Assembly (NCBI RefSeq): GCF_037893015.1
Contig: NC_133666.1
Span: 654,919,276-654,983,275, forward strand
DNA: 64,000 nt
Source: Macrotis lagotis
Lineage: Eukaryota; Chordata; Mammalia; Peramelemorphia; Peramelidae
Direction: 5' to 3'
The notes under the pieces were generated by a model that did not search any database, was not told where the DNA came from, and worked only from the letters and a program-made list of their open reading frames with translations. The number at the start of each line of letters is the position of its first letter. Positions within the stretch are counted from its first letter, which is position 1. The translations under genes were made by a program, and so were the position numbers. Below, one piece after another: positions 46,207 to 57,714 of the stretch.

Positions 46207-46825
46207 TCTTTTCCTTTCTTTTATCTCCTTAGGAGTTTTTTGCGTACCAGTGATTCTACTGGTTGACTTTGGATGCATGGTTCCAGTTTGCTCTACAAAA
46301 TAATAAGGGTGCAGAGCAGGAAGACCCTTGGTAGCCTTTGTTTTGTAGCTGCTGCTCTGATAAGGTCACTTCTGCTCTGTTGCCAAGTAGAGGGAATGGA
46401 CTGTTTAGCAGACATTTGTGAGCGTTAGATGGAGATAGATTGTCATTGACCAGGAAATTGTAGTATAGACGTAGGCCAGTTTGGGCTAACAGCCCCTTTC
46501 ACCATGACTGTTGTAAGTCAAGACACCATGACTCAGATGATGAGGCCATTTGTAATCACTTTAACCCCAGGCTCCAGGTGGATTGACCTGAAACCCAGAT
46601 ACAAGTCCATTGTGTAAAGAGAATATAAGAATTGCTTTATGGATTGGAACATGAGACTTCCAAGACCTCCCAGAATCTATTTGTAGGCTGATTTATCCTG
46701 GGGAATCACTAAATACATTTATATTAAAATAATTATTTATTTAACTCCTTAGACTCCAGATGTTTGATCCATTACTCCAGTTATGGAACCCTTCCTGGGA
46801 CAGGACTATATTTGTAATGTAGAAG
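44330..46825. other. Unassigned DNA
   Basis: No gene recognised. Contains the (CA)n run at 46170-46202. The largest ORF in the stretch is 70 codons. Confidence 0.4.
46170..46202. repeat. (CA)n microsatellite
   Basis: About 16 AC units. Confidence 0.92.
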
Positions 46826-46829
46826 GAAA

Positions 46830-47460
46830 TTGAAAGGATCTCATCTTTCCCATTTTTGTAAAAAAATGTTTATGTAATATTGGAACTAATTGTTCTTTGA
46901 ATGTCAGAATTCACTTATAAATCCATCTGTTCCTGGGTTTTTTCCACCTTTGAGAGTTAATTTATGGCTTAGCTAATTTATAGCTTGTTCAATTTCTTTT
47001 TCTAAAATTGGTTTATTCAAATTATCCATTTCTTTCATTAATATGAATCTTCATATTTTTGTAAGTATTTCTCTATCTTCTCTAAGATTTTAATTTTATT
47101 GGCATATAATTGGGCAAATTTTTTCTGATAATTTCCTTTATTCCATCTTCATCTGCTATGTATTCTCATTTTTGTTTTTGATACTGGTAACTTGATTACC
47201 CTTCATAGGAAGAGAGGGAAATCAAATCATTAGTTTTTTTAAAGTGGGTCCTAGTTTTATTTATCAATTCAATTAGCTTTTAAAAAATTTTGTTGTTACT
47301 TTGATTTTCAGAATTTCTATTTTACCATATAATTGGAACTTTTTAATTTCTTTCCAAATATTTTTAGTTACATGATCAATTCACTGATCTGTTCTTTCAC
47401 TCTTTTGTTTATAGAAGTATTTAGAAAACTATGTTTCCCCTTAAAGTTCTGGTATGTTAT
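46830..47460 (-). mobile_element. L1 ORF2 internal fragment, antisense
   Basis: Parallels 58520-59160 (AATCCATCTG..., GGTATGTTATTTCATTGTTGT) and keeps a LIELINKT-like translation; many stops. Confidence 0.6.
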
Positions 47461-47479
47461 TTCATTGTTGTAATTTCTA

Positions 47480-47900
47480 ATTCCTAGGTGTATATACATG
47501 GGAAAAACTGATAACATGGTCAATCATAATTAGGATATGACAATTTCTGACTACTTTCTAGAGATAAAAATTCAATGATTAAATATTTCAAAGATTTTCT
47601 AGTACTTACCCTCCAAATATGAAGCATGAATTGGTAGCTCTCTTCTTTGGATGCATCAAATACAGGTCTCACATCTTAGTGACATCTGTGGCCATTTGGG
47701 GCCAATAAAAAGTGGTTTATCAAATCTAGGCTTTCCTTATGACCCATATGGCTGAAGGCATCATGGAAAGAAAGCCTTTATAGATATAGATTATAGCAGG
47801 AGTAGCTTAATTGCTTCCTGGTACCCTAAGCAATATCAGTTATAGTCCTGTATAGAACTCTATTGTGCAGTACTATCATTCTCCTAACCATAATGTGGAG
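47480..47900 (-). pseudogene. Ty3/gypsy-type integrase fossil
   Basis: Minus-strand frames read HDAFSHMGHKESLDLINH and, after a one-base shift, FYWPQMATDVTKM, matching the HHCC zinc-binding domain that starts LTR-retrotransposon integrases (H...H, YWPxM..DV, then C..C, here partly lost). Further on, ILIMIDHVISF resembles the ILVMIDHFTRY block at the first catalytic aspartate. Upstream, VLYRTITDI fits the lead-in that precedes this domain. Frameshifts and stops are frequent, and the L1 fragment cuts the core off near 47470. No LTR, reverse transcriptase or gag was seen nearby. It is not a working gene. Confidence 0.6.
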
Positions 47901-47989
47901 TGCCTTTTATGAAATGGACCCTTTGGTTCTTTAGGTTTTGCCTCCTTATTTCTTAGTTTGTATGACTTATAGAGGCCTTCTAACATTTT

Positions 47990-48398
47990 TTCTGCTTTTT
48001 GTTCAATTATTTCAGTCATGTCCAACTCTCTGTGATTTCATTTGGGGTTCTTCTGGCAAAGATACTGAAATGGTCCACCATTTCCTTCTCCAACTCATTT
48101 AACAGATGAGGAATTGAGGCAAACAGGGTTAAGTGACCTGCCCAGTCACTTATGGTTTGAACTTAAGAAAATAAGTCTTTCTGAGGTGGCTAGGTGGTGC
48201 AGTGGATAGAGCACTAGCCCTGGAGTCAGGAGTATCTGAGTTCAAGTCTGGCCTCAGACACTTAATAATTACCTAGTTGTGTGGCCTTGGGCAATCCACT
48301 TAACCCCACTGCCTTGCAAAAACCTAAAAAAAAAATAAGTCTTTCTGATTCTGGGGCTGGCATTCTATACACTGTTATCACCTAGCTGCCTTTTCGTC
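47990..48398 (-). mobile_element. MIR-type SINE, antisense, split by a younger SINE
   Basis: TTCAGTCATGTCCAACTCTC, TCTGGCAAAGATACTGAAAT, TAACAGATGAGGAATTGAGG run to 48184 and resume at 48349 with TTCTGGGGCTGGCATTCTAT to TCACCTAGCTGCC. Confidence 0.82.
48185..48333 (+). mobile_element. tRNA-derived SINE nested in MIR
   Basis: GGTGGCTAGGTGGTGCAGTG through CTTGCAAAAACCTAAAAA with a perfect 15-base duplication AATAAGTCTTTCTGA at 48170-48184 and 48334-48348. Confidence 0.93.
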
Positions 48399-48399
48399 C

Positions 48400-48715
48400 A
48401 ATGGCAACTTAGGCAATGAGAATAGATTCAGAGTAACAGAAGAAAATTTATGTCTTATACACAAAGAAATGTTATTGTTCTAGAGACAACCAAAATATAA
48501 ACCTTGAAAAAAGAATTGCACACACACAGTCTTAGAGAATTTGAGATACTCAGCATCACTTCAATTTGATTGTGACTCAAGTCCCTGGTTATGACAACTT
48601 TCATTCACCTGCTTCTTGGAGTCCCAATGCATCTGTATTCATATTCATCTTTCCTGGTCAATAGAGTAGAATGTATTCATAGTTGGATTACTATCCATGG
48701 TGGGGAACTAGGTAA
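48400..48715. other. No gene recognised
   Basis: Unassigned AT-rich sequence. Confidence 0.35.
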
Positions 48716-48717
48716 CA

Positions 48718-49070
48718 ATCAATAAACATTTATTAAGCATATAATATGTATCAGACATTATAGATTTGAATGAATGAGAATACAAATAAAAAAGAAAGAC
48801 AATCCCTGACTTCAAGGAGCTTGCATTTTAATAGGAGATGAGTTAGAAAAAGGGATGAGAGAGGAAAAGATTCCCAGGTTGGGCCGTGGTGGTGAAGTAT
48901 GGAAAGTAAGGACAGGTAGAAGGGGAATGAAACCTGGTTGTTCTGACAATATCTCCAAAACCGAGTCCCCTTGAAAGAACTCACTAGCTAGAGAAGAGGG
49001 GCAGCATGGTGAGGAGACGGCAAGGTCCTTGGCACTGGGAGAAGTTTTAGAATGAGAAAGCAACTGAATT
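48718..49070 (-). mobile_element. L2 3' end, antisense
   Basis: AATAAACATTTATTAAGCAT ... CTTCAAGGAGCTTGCATTTT; two overlapping minus ORFs are incidental. Confidence 0.6.
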
Positions 49071-49284
49071 GTGGTGGAAAAATATAAGGCAAAATATTTT
49101 CAATTTCTGGTACTTCATGTCCTAGAAGTCTTTCGCTCTGCATAGAATCCTCCCACAACTCCCCTGGGTGCAGCTTTGCTAGGTGGACTCCTAGAGTATT
49201 TCATTTCTGAAGTTCATTTCCTGTCCAAGGTAGCTGACAAATCTTTCAAAGTTTGATCATAGTGATCAGTATAAAAGAGTTTAA

Positions 49285-49500
49285 AAGAACCAAGTTTGAG
49301 TCTTGCCTCAGACTCTTACTAGATATGTGATCCCAGGCAAATCACTTCACCTCTATTTTGCTTCAGTTTTCTCATCTGTAAAAAAGAGAGTAATAATAGC
49401 ACCTCTCTCTCCCAAGGTTGTTGTGGGGATCCAATGAAATATATTTTTTAAAGTTCTTAGCACAGTGCCTGGCATGTAATAGATCAATTCTTATTATCAA
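49285..49500 (+). mobile_element. MIR/CORE-SINE
   Basis: GATCCCAGGCAAATCACTTC, TCAGTTTTCTCATCTGTAAA, GTTGTTGTGGGGATCCAATG and CACAGTGCCTGGCATGTAAT in order. Confidence 0.8.
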
Positions 49501-49504
49501 TTGA

Positions 49505-50200
49505 GTTCTTCTATCTTTTCTGGGTCGGTGCCCACTTCTTAGCAATACATCCTTGACAGAAGCTCTACCCAGCTGGCACTTGTCAAACGACAGCTTCCAG
49601 CAAATCCAACACTTTCATGAGTCTCTGGCAATTTTACATTCATCTTTAAACATTTAATTGACACCCTTTTCATTACATCCATTACTTGCCAGGGACTCTC
49701 CCCTCCCCCCAGCCCACCCCAATAGAATCTTTCATTAAACAAATAAGGGATGTGAATAAAGTAAATGAACACAAGAACCATGTCTACAAACATTTGTCTC
49801 TCTCTGCTGAGAGGTGGGAGGGGTGTGTTGCCACAGTCAGTAAGATCGTCCAGGTAGAACACCATTTTTATTTAGTTCAGTGTCTCCAACTACTACTGAA
49901 AAGAGAAGTATGGGGGTTGGGGGAGTGGAGATTACTTGAGCCATATGCTTCAACTGGTAAGGATCCAACTAAGCAGATGAAAGCTATCTTCTGTCTTTTC
50001 TCCTACAAGAATCTAATAGTATCCACTGTGTCGATTTAACACATAGAATTTCTGGCTGCCTAGCAGACATCTCAGGGCACTTTGAATTCATGGCATGGAA
50101 GTTCAGAACTGAAATACTGGAATATATTTTATTAGTTCATTTGATCTTTATACTGAACTTGGGAAGGAAATAAAGTCAGGATTATTGACCTCATTTTATA
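49505..50200. other. Unassigned DNA
   Basis: Overlapping ORFs (108 codons - and 117 codons +) without recognisable domains; not supported as genes. Confidence 0.4.
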
Positions 50201-50204
50201 GATG

Positions 50205-50605
50205 CCTTTGATCCATCTGGAATATTTCCCCTTCCTCCTTATGCAAATTCAACCCATCCATCAAATCCATTTCTTCCAAAAAACCTGTCCTGGCTAATCC
50301 AAGACACACCTAATTTTGAATACCTACAGCACATAAAGTTCAAACCATATAATTTAGGACTTAATGATATGCCATTCTGTATTTTTAATAATTGTTCTAT
50401 GGACTCATTTCCTTTTCTTGGCTAGACTGTCTTTTCTTCTGTCTCCTCCACAAAGTAATAGGGTGAAAATGGACTATAAAGGTTGTTGTTATTGTTTTAA
50501 ATGGGATAGAGGAATGAAGAACACCATAGGAATATATCCTTCTTAATAATACTCAAAACCTTCTGTGGTTCTCTATTTCTTCAGCCTGGCACTGAAAGAC
50601 CTCAA
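50205..50605 (+). mobile_element. L2/CR1-class LINE 3' remnant
   Basis: CCTTTGATCCATCTGGAATA ... CACAAAGTAATAGGG; diverged LINE 3' end. Confidence 0.4.
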
Positions 50606-50631
50606 CAACACGGCTCTAATCTACTTATAAC

Positions 50632-50830
50632 TGGGGCGGGGGGGGCGGGGAGCTGAATAGAACTTTCCTGCTTCCTACTACGTCTATGTCTGACTCCTCT
50701 GTGAGGGTCCTGAATCTTTAAAATGATGAAGCATCCCTTTAATACCAAATAAGTAGGAAGATCTGATTGGTTCAGGGGACCTTTAAAAATGCAACAGCTC
50801 TACCTCTCTTCTTTTCTTCTCCTTGGACCC
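50632..50830 (+). promoter_or_regulatory. Promoter-like cluster (GC box, CCAAT, TATA-like)
   Basis: GGGGCGGGGGGGGCGGGG at about 50634, GATTGGTTCAGG at about 50765 (inverted CCAAT), then CCTTTAAAAATGC at 50780-50793 and a pyrimidine stretch. Spacing suits a Pol II promoter or an LTR U3, but no linked gene was recognised. Confidence 0.2.
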
Positions 50831-50839
50831 TCAAGAACC

Positions 50840-52075
50840 CTTGACTATTGAACTTCCTTCCACTTCAGCTACTATACAGCAGTGGAAAGTTGGCAGCTAA
50901 AGTCCATGAGCTAAACCTAATCCTAGGTTTGAAGATGCCACTTCTATATGTGGTCTTAGATGAATGAGGATCTGTCCAAAAATGCACATAGTGAGATTTA
51001 GTGGTCACATTACAGGTTCAAAAAGTCTAGAGATTCTAGGTTTGTTGGTTGGAGCTGATTGAAAACAGAGTAAGAAGTCTTTAACTGTAGTCATTCTTCA
51101 AGGAAATGGCCACTGACTGGAGGTTAAATCCAATCCCTAGCTAAGCTTGTCAGAAGATATCTGCCATGAGGGGAATAGAAGAATGGGGGGAAAATGTGGA
51201 ATGCCTCTTCAGTCATCCCCCAAAATAATCTATGTTCTTGGGACCTGATCACCTCTTGTCCCACTTACTTCTTGTCTGATTCTTGTGACATTTTATGTCC
51301 CCCTGCAGTAGCCTGAGGAGGATGGGAGAATTTATATGTTCTACCACTGACTTAAGCCCTCATTGATTTCTTCCCCCTCCTTTTTCAGGAGCCCAGTTAA
51401 CCTCAAATTAGCTTTTTTTTTTTCTTTAGGGTTCTTTATTTCAAAGATTTAACAATTATAGACATTTCACTCACCTCAAGGTCTAATCCTTCCCTAATTC
51501 ATCTTAATCTATGGAAAGAGGAAGGAGATTAAATTCACAATTTAGCTCAGTTCCTAAAAGCCTTTGTCTCACCAAGGTCAATCCAAAACACATCTGGGTT
51601 GGTATCCTTGGACTCCTGCTCCTTAGGGCATTGCTTCTGGGTTAGTTAAAATACCTGACTATATTTCTGGACTCCTGAATCTCTATGATACAGATTTCTA
51701 GACTAGTTTGGAAACACCAGTCTCTATAACTAGAATGGAAAAGAATGAATGAAATGACCAAAACCTCAGGCCTATTTCTTGGAGTCACATGAATGGGAAG
51801 AAAGTGGTCCTTGAGAGCTCCCCTTTTACTCCATATCAACAAAGGAGTCTGCTATCTTCAGATATGAATATGGGGAAAAAACGAAAGTTTTCAAGAAGGC
51901 AGATTTATAGATGCAAACCATATAGCTATGAAGTTACTAAGTAATCCATCTGCCATTGACCTCTGTTTCCAGACCAATCTGGGTCCAATCCTAAAGAGTC
52001 TGATCACCTACAAGAGAAGCCTCAGTTATGCAGCTGAAAGGGAAAAAATGCTACTTTCAATCACAAAATTTATTG
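50840..52075. other. Unassigned DNA
   Basis: Poly(T) at 51413-51423; no gene or named repeat recognised. Confidence 0.4.
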
Positions 52076-52079
52076 CTTT

Positions 52080-52318
52080 GTTGTTTTTCAGTCTTCCCTG
52101 ACTCTTTGTGACCCTATTGAGGGTTTTCTTGGCAAAGATCCTGAGATGATTTGTCATTTCCTTCTACAGCTCATTTTACAGATGAGGAAACTGAGGCAAG
52201 CAGGGTGAAGTGGTTTGCCCAGAGTCACACAGTAAGAGTCTGAGGCTAGACTTGAACTCAAGAGATGATTCTTCATGACTCTAGATTCAGTACATTTTCC
52301 ACTTTGCCATCTAGCTGT
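52080..52318 (-). mobile_element. MIR-type SINE, antisense, nearly complete
   Basis: TCAGTCTTCCCTGACTCTTT ... TTTACAGATGAGGAAACTGA ... CACTTTGCCATCTAGCTG. Confidence 0.85.
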
Positions 52319-52536
52319 GTAGATGGATAGACAAAGATAGATATATTAATAAAGATAAATATATATCTATATGGATATTTATTTATATACACACATACAC
52401 ATAACATACATATATGAAACAGAATGGAGTCTTTCATGTACAGAGCAATCCATATATAGTGAGGGCTACTGGTGGGACTCAAAGAGAGCTAGAATAGACA
52501 TCTCCAGTCCCATCTATTCTTTCTCTTGATCTCTCC

Positions 52537-52587
<51 letters not shown>
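52537..52587. repeat. (TA)n microsatellite
   Basis: About 25 AT units with two interruptions, directly before a SINE head. Confidence 0.92.
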
Positions 52588-52589
<2 letters not shown>

Positions 52590-52870
52590 GTACAGTGGAT
52601 AGAAAACCAGCCCTGGAATCAGGACAACCTGAGTTCAAATTCAGCCTCAAACACTAACTAGCTATGTGATTTTGGACAAGTCACTTGGGCAAGACTGCCT
52701 TGCAATCAGGGTCATCTCCAACTGATTCATTTCTGGTCACTGGACCCAGAGGGGAAAGTCAGACTGGTGATTTAATATAGCACCTCCTAACTCAAGTCCA
52801 ATTCACTTGATTATCATGACATCATCTTTCTGATATCATGGTCCTCTTTGAGAATGAAGGACAAATAGCA
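52586..52870 (+). mobile_element. Long SINE with RTE-type tail
   Basis: GTACAGTGGATAGAAAACCA head, GATTTTGGACAAGTCACTTG core, then CACTGGACCCAGAGGGGAAA ... GGTCCTCTTTGAGAATGAAG tail. Confidence 0.78.
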
Positions 52871-52924
52871 TGTCATCATTATTTATGTGATAATAATACT
52901 ATAACAAATGGAGGGATTAGAATA

Positions 52925-53720
52925 TGTCTTATGCAGAAAGTGCTAGGTGAGCTAAGCCTTGAAGAGAACTCCAAATAATAAGGGTCAGAGATCAAGGAGG
53001 GCATTCTCGGAATGGGGTTTAGTTTGTACAAAAGTATGTAGGAACGAGAGACACAGCGTATGTATGGGGAAAGCCAATAGGCCAGTTTGTCTGGAAAGTA
53101 GGGAAGAAGTTAAATGATACAAACCCTGAAAAGTAGACAGGAGTCAGATTTTGAAGAGCTTTAAATGCCAAACAAATAAGGCAAAAAGAGTCTCTGTACC
53201 TTCTTGAGCATGGAGTGACATGGTCATAGCTTCGCCTTAGGGCTATCAATGGGACCAACATGTGGAAGATGGTTTGGAGAGATGGAAAGACCAGAGTCAG
53301 AGAGGTCACATGGGCAGGTGTCAGTTCCAAAGAGAAGTGCCAAGTGCCTGAGCTGCCATGGTCTTGGGCATGGGAGTGGAGTGAAGGGGACCGATCCATG
53401 AGATGCTTGCACTGTAGAATTGACAAATCTTGCCGACTTATGTGTTGTAAAGGAGAGTGAAGACTTGAGTGTGATTCTGAATGTGAATGTTGGGTGATTA
53501 GAATTGTGGAGCCCTTGAGCAGAATCAGGAAGTTAGGAAGCAGGATGAGTTTGAGGGGAGAGATAGAGTTCATTTTTGGACATGGCAGTTTTGTTAATGG
53601 GATGCTAATGGGACAGCCAAGGTGGAGATTTTCCGCAGAGAGTTGATAATAAGAGTCTACAGCCCAGAAAAGAAGTGAGGACTACACTTGAGTACTTGAC
53701 TAGAAGTCGTCTGTAAAGAT
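52925..53720 (-). mobile_element. L2 LINE, antisense, with a 184-codon open frame
   Basis: The minus frame 53573-53019 is open for 184 codons. It reads SLQTIFHMLVPLIALRRSYD, HVTPCSRR and CLICLAFKALQNLTPVYFSG, matching the C-terminal L2 ORF2 wording (SPLQSILHAAAKVIFL, DHVTPLL, LAFKALHNL). It keeps no catalytic part, so openness is probably chance survival. Confidence 0.7.
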
Positions 53721-53934
53721 GATCATTGTGGTTTTGGGAAATGATGACATGATTGGAGTGTGGAGAGAAGAATGAGAAGGGAATTCAGGACTAGAGCATG
53801 AGGCATATTGATGATAATAATAGATTGTATTCATAAATGTCTTTGTCAAGTTTTCTATATATCATCTTATTTGATCCTTCTAACAGTTCGGTAAGGAAGA
53901 AGCTTGTATTGGTCTGATCAGCCACAATCGGACA

Positions 53935-54130
53935 CACTATAATTTGTCCCAAACATAGTGATGTCATTTTGGTCTTCTTCAATAACAAAGGACAAGAACA
54001 ACAAGGAAGGAGCTATCATTTCCATTTTACAAATGAAGTAACTGAGGCTGCAAAAGGTTAAGTGACTTGCCTTGGGTCACTTATCCGAGTAAGGATTTGA
54101 ACTCAGACCTTCCTGATTTTAGACATGGAT
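53935..54130. mobile_element. SINE tail fragment (+) and MIR (-)
   Basis: ATAGTGATGTCATTTTGGTC (53955) is the RTE-type tail in sense; 54008-54125 holds CCATTTTACAAATGAAGTAA and GTTAAGTGACTTGCCTTGGG, a MIR in antisense. Confidence 0.6.
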
Positions 54131-54134
54131 GACC

Positions 54135-55595
54135 ACCCAGAAAGGAATACTGAAAAGGGGAAGCAATACCAGTAGAAGAGTTGGGAAAAAACTGAGTAGG
54201 AATTCCCTGTAATTATCCTTAACAGGTGGTTTTCCAGCTACTGTTCCCCACCTAGTATATGAATTTAGGCAATCCATTCAATCTTTGGATGACTTTAATT
54301 GTTAGGTTTTTCTTTATATCGATCTAGGATCAAGGGCCATCCCTATGTTATATAGGGCCCCGTCCCAAACTCATGAATCCAGGTTAGTCCTTGGAAAGCC
54401 TGATCTCAAAAAAGAAGGGATAAGGCTTTTTTTCCTCCCTCTTTGGTTCATTCTCAGAACTCAGAAAGCTAAGATTTATATGTATAAACTCTATCCAAAA
54501 AGAGTTAACAGAGTTCCATCTGGAAAAATTATTATACAAAGAAATGAATTTCAGGTAGAGAATGGCTATTTATTTCCTCTGGCACCAAAGAAACGCTTAA
54601 AACACAAAAGACAAATATACACACATTAAATACTTCTTTAGTGAGGGAGGAAATAAATAGCTATCCTATTCTGTGCAATGAGTGTTTTCTATAAAGAACT
54701 CAGTTAATCTTAATCTTTTTTTTTTTTAGATCACACTTCTAGAGGTGGGAAGGGAATTTAGAAATCTTTTAGTCCAATTTCCTCTCTGTATAGATTTTTT
54801 TTAAATGAGGTTGAGAGGTCATATGATCAACCAAAATCTCAAATAATGTCAATCAAACAAGAATTTAAGCCCTGATCCCCACTAGGTACTTAGGGTACAA
54901 AGACAATTAAGAGTTCTCAATGGTCAATGTCAATTAATTTTTCCTAGAGTGCATAGCCAACTTTTTTTCTTTTTCTGCTGTCAGAGATCACACTCCATAA
55001 AGCTACTTCTGGTCTTGCATGACTACCTTTGTCCCCTCTCTCTCTATATATATATATGGATATGGCATATGGGTTCTGTCTCCTTCATCTGTAATTCAAA
55101 TTCTCCACCTCCTGGATAGGGTAGTTCCTTTTGGGTGACTAATTTCACTGATAAATGTTGTAGACAAGTGTGGGAGAAGGGGAGGATGAAAGAAAATTCC
55201 TTTTTACTTACAAAAGGGGTGAAGTCATAGATGAATTATTCCCTTTCTGCTAGATTCTGCCTCTATAGTCTCCATTTCTTAAACTGAATCTTTTAAAGGA
55301 GCTATGGTCCATAATTAACTCTCTAAAATATTGCTCCTTTCTGACTCAGAGATCTTAATATGTCATAAAGAAAATACTTGATTTTAAGATCTTGTTAATA
55401 CATTAAAACCCCATCATTAGTGATTATATCCTGTGACTACATTAGCTGAATTAGGGAAGAATCAAAGCTCATATTCTCTTATCATTAATCAATTATTACC
55501 TTTCAAATCTCCATTTTGTTAGCATGTGATTATATATATAGAAGATTCTGATGTTTCATCTTTTAATTTCACAACTGATTTTACTTTAGTAATCT
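54135..55595. other. Unassigned DNA
   Basis: A 94-codon plus ORF (54345-54629) is Lys/Arg-rich and unrecognised. No gene is supported. Confidence 0.4.
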
Positions 55596-55599
55596 GATT

Positions 55600-55758
55600 T
55601 TCCTCTTTTTTTTTTTAGGTTTTTGCAAGGCAAATGGGGTTAAGTGGCTTGCCCAAGGCCACACAGCTAGGTAATTATTAAGTGTCTGAGGCTGGATTTG
55701 AACTCAGGTACTCCTGACTCCAGAGTCGGTGCTCTAGCCACTGTGTCACCTAGCCACC
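55600..55758 (-). mobile_element. tRNA-derived SINE, antisense
   Basis: TAGGTTTTTGCAAGGCAAAT through TGTGTCACCTAGCCACCCC; TCCTCTTT on both flanks. Confidence 0.9.
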
Positions 55759-55789
55759 CCTCCTCTTTCTTTTTATTAGATTAAATGCA

Positions 55790-56640
55790 ATTTATTTTTA
55801 GCTTTATTGATTTTTCTCATAATCTTCAAGATTTCCTCTTTTGTGTTTGTTTTGATTGTTGCTTATTTGCCCAATTTTCCAGATTTTAATTGTACATTCA
55901 TTTAATTTATTGTGTCATTTTCTATTTTGTTTATGTTTGCTTTTCAGAGACATGATTTTTCCTCTGAGGACTACTTTAACTACATCTTAGAAGGTTTTTT
56001 TGGTCTCATTTTGCTTTTTCTAGGATCCTATGATTTTTTATTCCTTTGAATTTATTTGGGAGTCATTGAGTCTCCACTTAGGATTGTCTCTTACTTTTGT
56101 TCCTTGTATTAATTATAATTTTATTGTATTATAGTCTAAAAAGCACACATTTGACATTTCTGACTTTCCCTATTCATTTATAATTTCTTTGTGTCTTCAC
56201 AGCAGGCCCATTTTTGTAAAAGTATTGGTGTTGTACTGAAAAAATATGTATATTCTGTAATGTTCCCATTCAGAGGACGCTATAGGTTTTCAAATTTAAT
56301 TTATGTATTTTTTCAGTTTAGTATTTTTCTGTTTGATTTTTCTTTATTAAATACTCTCAAAAAAACATTGGAGACACTTATTATTTCTTAGGATACTAGT
56401 AGTCTGTCGTTATCTATTTGCAAGTCAATTAATTTTTCCTTTGTGAATTTAGAGTCTATGACATTTGGTACTTATATGTTTAGTATTGATATCATTTTAT
56501 TGTCCATAACACTTTTAATCATAATGTAGTTTTTGTTTACCTTTCTAAACACTGATATATTTTCCTAACATTATTCTGTCTTGCTTTTGTGAAATCACCT
56601 AATGTATAATAAACTTTGTTCTCGCCTCTTCCTTTCATTC
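55790..56640 (-). mobile_element. L1 ORF2 middle (endonuclease-RT linker), antisense
   Basis: CCTCTGAGGACTACTTTAAC, GGAGTCATTGAGTCTCCACT and ATGTATATTCTGTAATGTTC keep the order known from mammalian L1 read in antisense. Highly decayed. Confidence 0.65.
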
Positions 56641-56649
56641 TGAACATTT

Positions 56650-57545
56650 TTATTTTCTAATTGTATTTCTTTTTTAAATTTTTCTATATTTTTTAAATTT
56701 TACAATTTTCCCCCAATCTCTCTTCCCTCCCCTCCCCAATAGTCAAAATTGAATGTATTGAGAGAAAAATCATATCCTTAAGGAAAAAATAAAATATAAG
56801 AGATAGAAAACTTACATAATACATAAGAAACTTTTTTAAAAAAAAATTAAAGGTGATAGTCTTTGGTCTTTGTTTAAACTATACAATTCTTTCTCTGGAT
56901 ACAGATGGTATTCTCCATCACAGATACCCAAAACTGTCCCTGATTATTGCACTGATGAACTGAGCAAGTCATTAAGGTTGATCATCACCCCCATATTGCT
57001 GTTAGGGTGTACAATGTTCTTCTGGTTCTGCTCATTTTGCTAAGCATCAGTTCATGCAAGTCTTTCCAGGCTTCTCTGAATTCCCATCCCTCCTAATTTC
57101 TCAAGAGTGCTCCATAACATACATATACCACAATTTGTTCAGCATTCCCCAATTGATAGACAGTCACTCAATTTCCAATTCTTTGCCACCATAAACAGAG
57201 CTGCTATGAATATTTTTGTACAAGTGATATTTTTACCATTTTGTATAATCTCTTCAGGGTAGAGACCCAGTAGTGGTATTGTTGGATCAAAAAGTATGCA
57301 CATTTTTATTACCCTTTGGGCATAATTCCAAATTGTTCTCCAGAAAGATTGGATCAGTTCACAGCTCCACCAACAATGCATTAGTGTTCCAGATATCCCA
57401 CATCTCTTTCCAACATTGATCGTTGTTCTTTCTGATCATATTGGCCAAACTGAGAGGTGTGAGGTAGTACCTCAGAGATGCTTTAATTTACATTTCTCTA
57501 ATCAGTAATGATTTAGAGCAATTTTTCAAATGACTATGGATCATT
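56650..57545 (-). mobile_element. Marsupial L1 3' end
   Basis: 3' UTR as at 41.0 kb, then ORF2 C-terminus in 57381-57139 (ELIQSFWRTIWNYAQRVIKM, PLLGLYPEE, ITCTKIFIAALFMVAKNWKL). Confidence 0.82.
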
Positions 57546-57547
57546 TT

Positions 57548-57706
57548 TTTAAATTTTTTTAGTTTTTTTTTTGCATGGCAATGGGGTTAAGTGACTTGCC
57601 CAAGGTCACACGACTAGGTAATTATTAAGTATCTGAGCTCAGATTTGAACTCAGGTCCTCCTGACTCTAGGGCCAGTGCTCTATCCACTGTGCCACCTAG
57701 CCACCC
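57548..57706 (-). mobile_element. tRNA-derived SINE, antisense
   Basis: TTTTTTTTGCATGGCAATGG through TGTGCCACCTAGCCACCC, between two L1 pieces. Confidence 0.9.
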
Positions 57707-57714
57707 TCTGAAGT

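Noticed and set aside
49686..50039. 117-codon plus ORF and overlapping 108-codon minus ORF
   Set aside because: No recognisable domain, no splice or conservation evidence, and they shadow each other.
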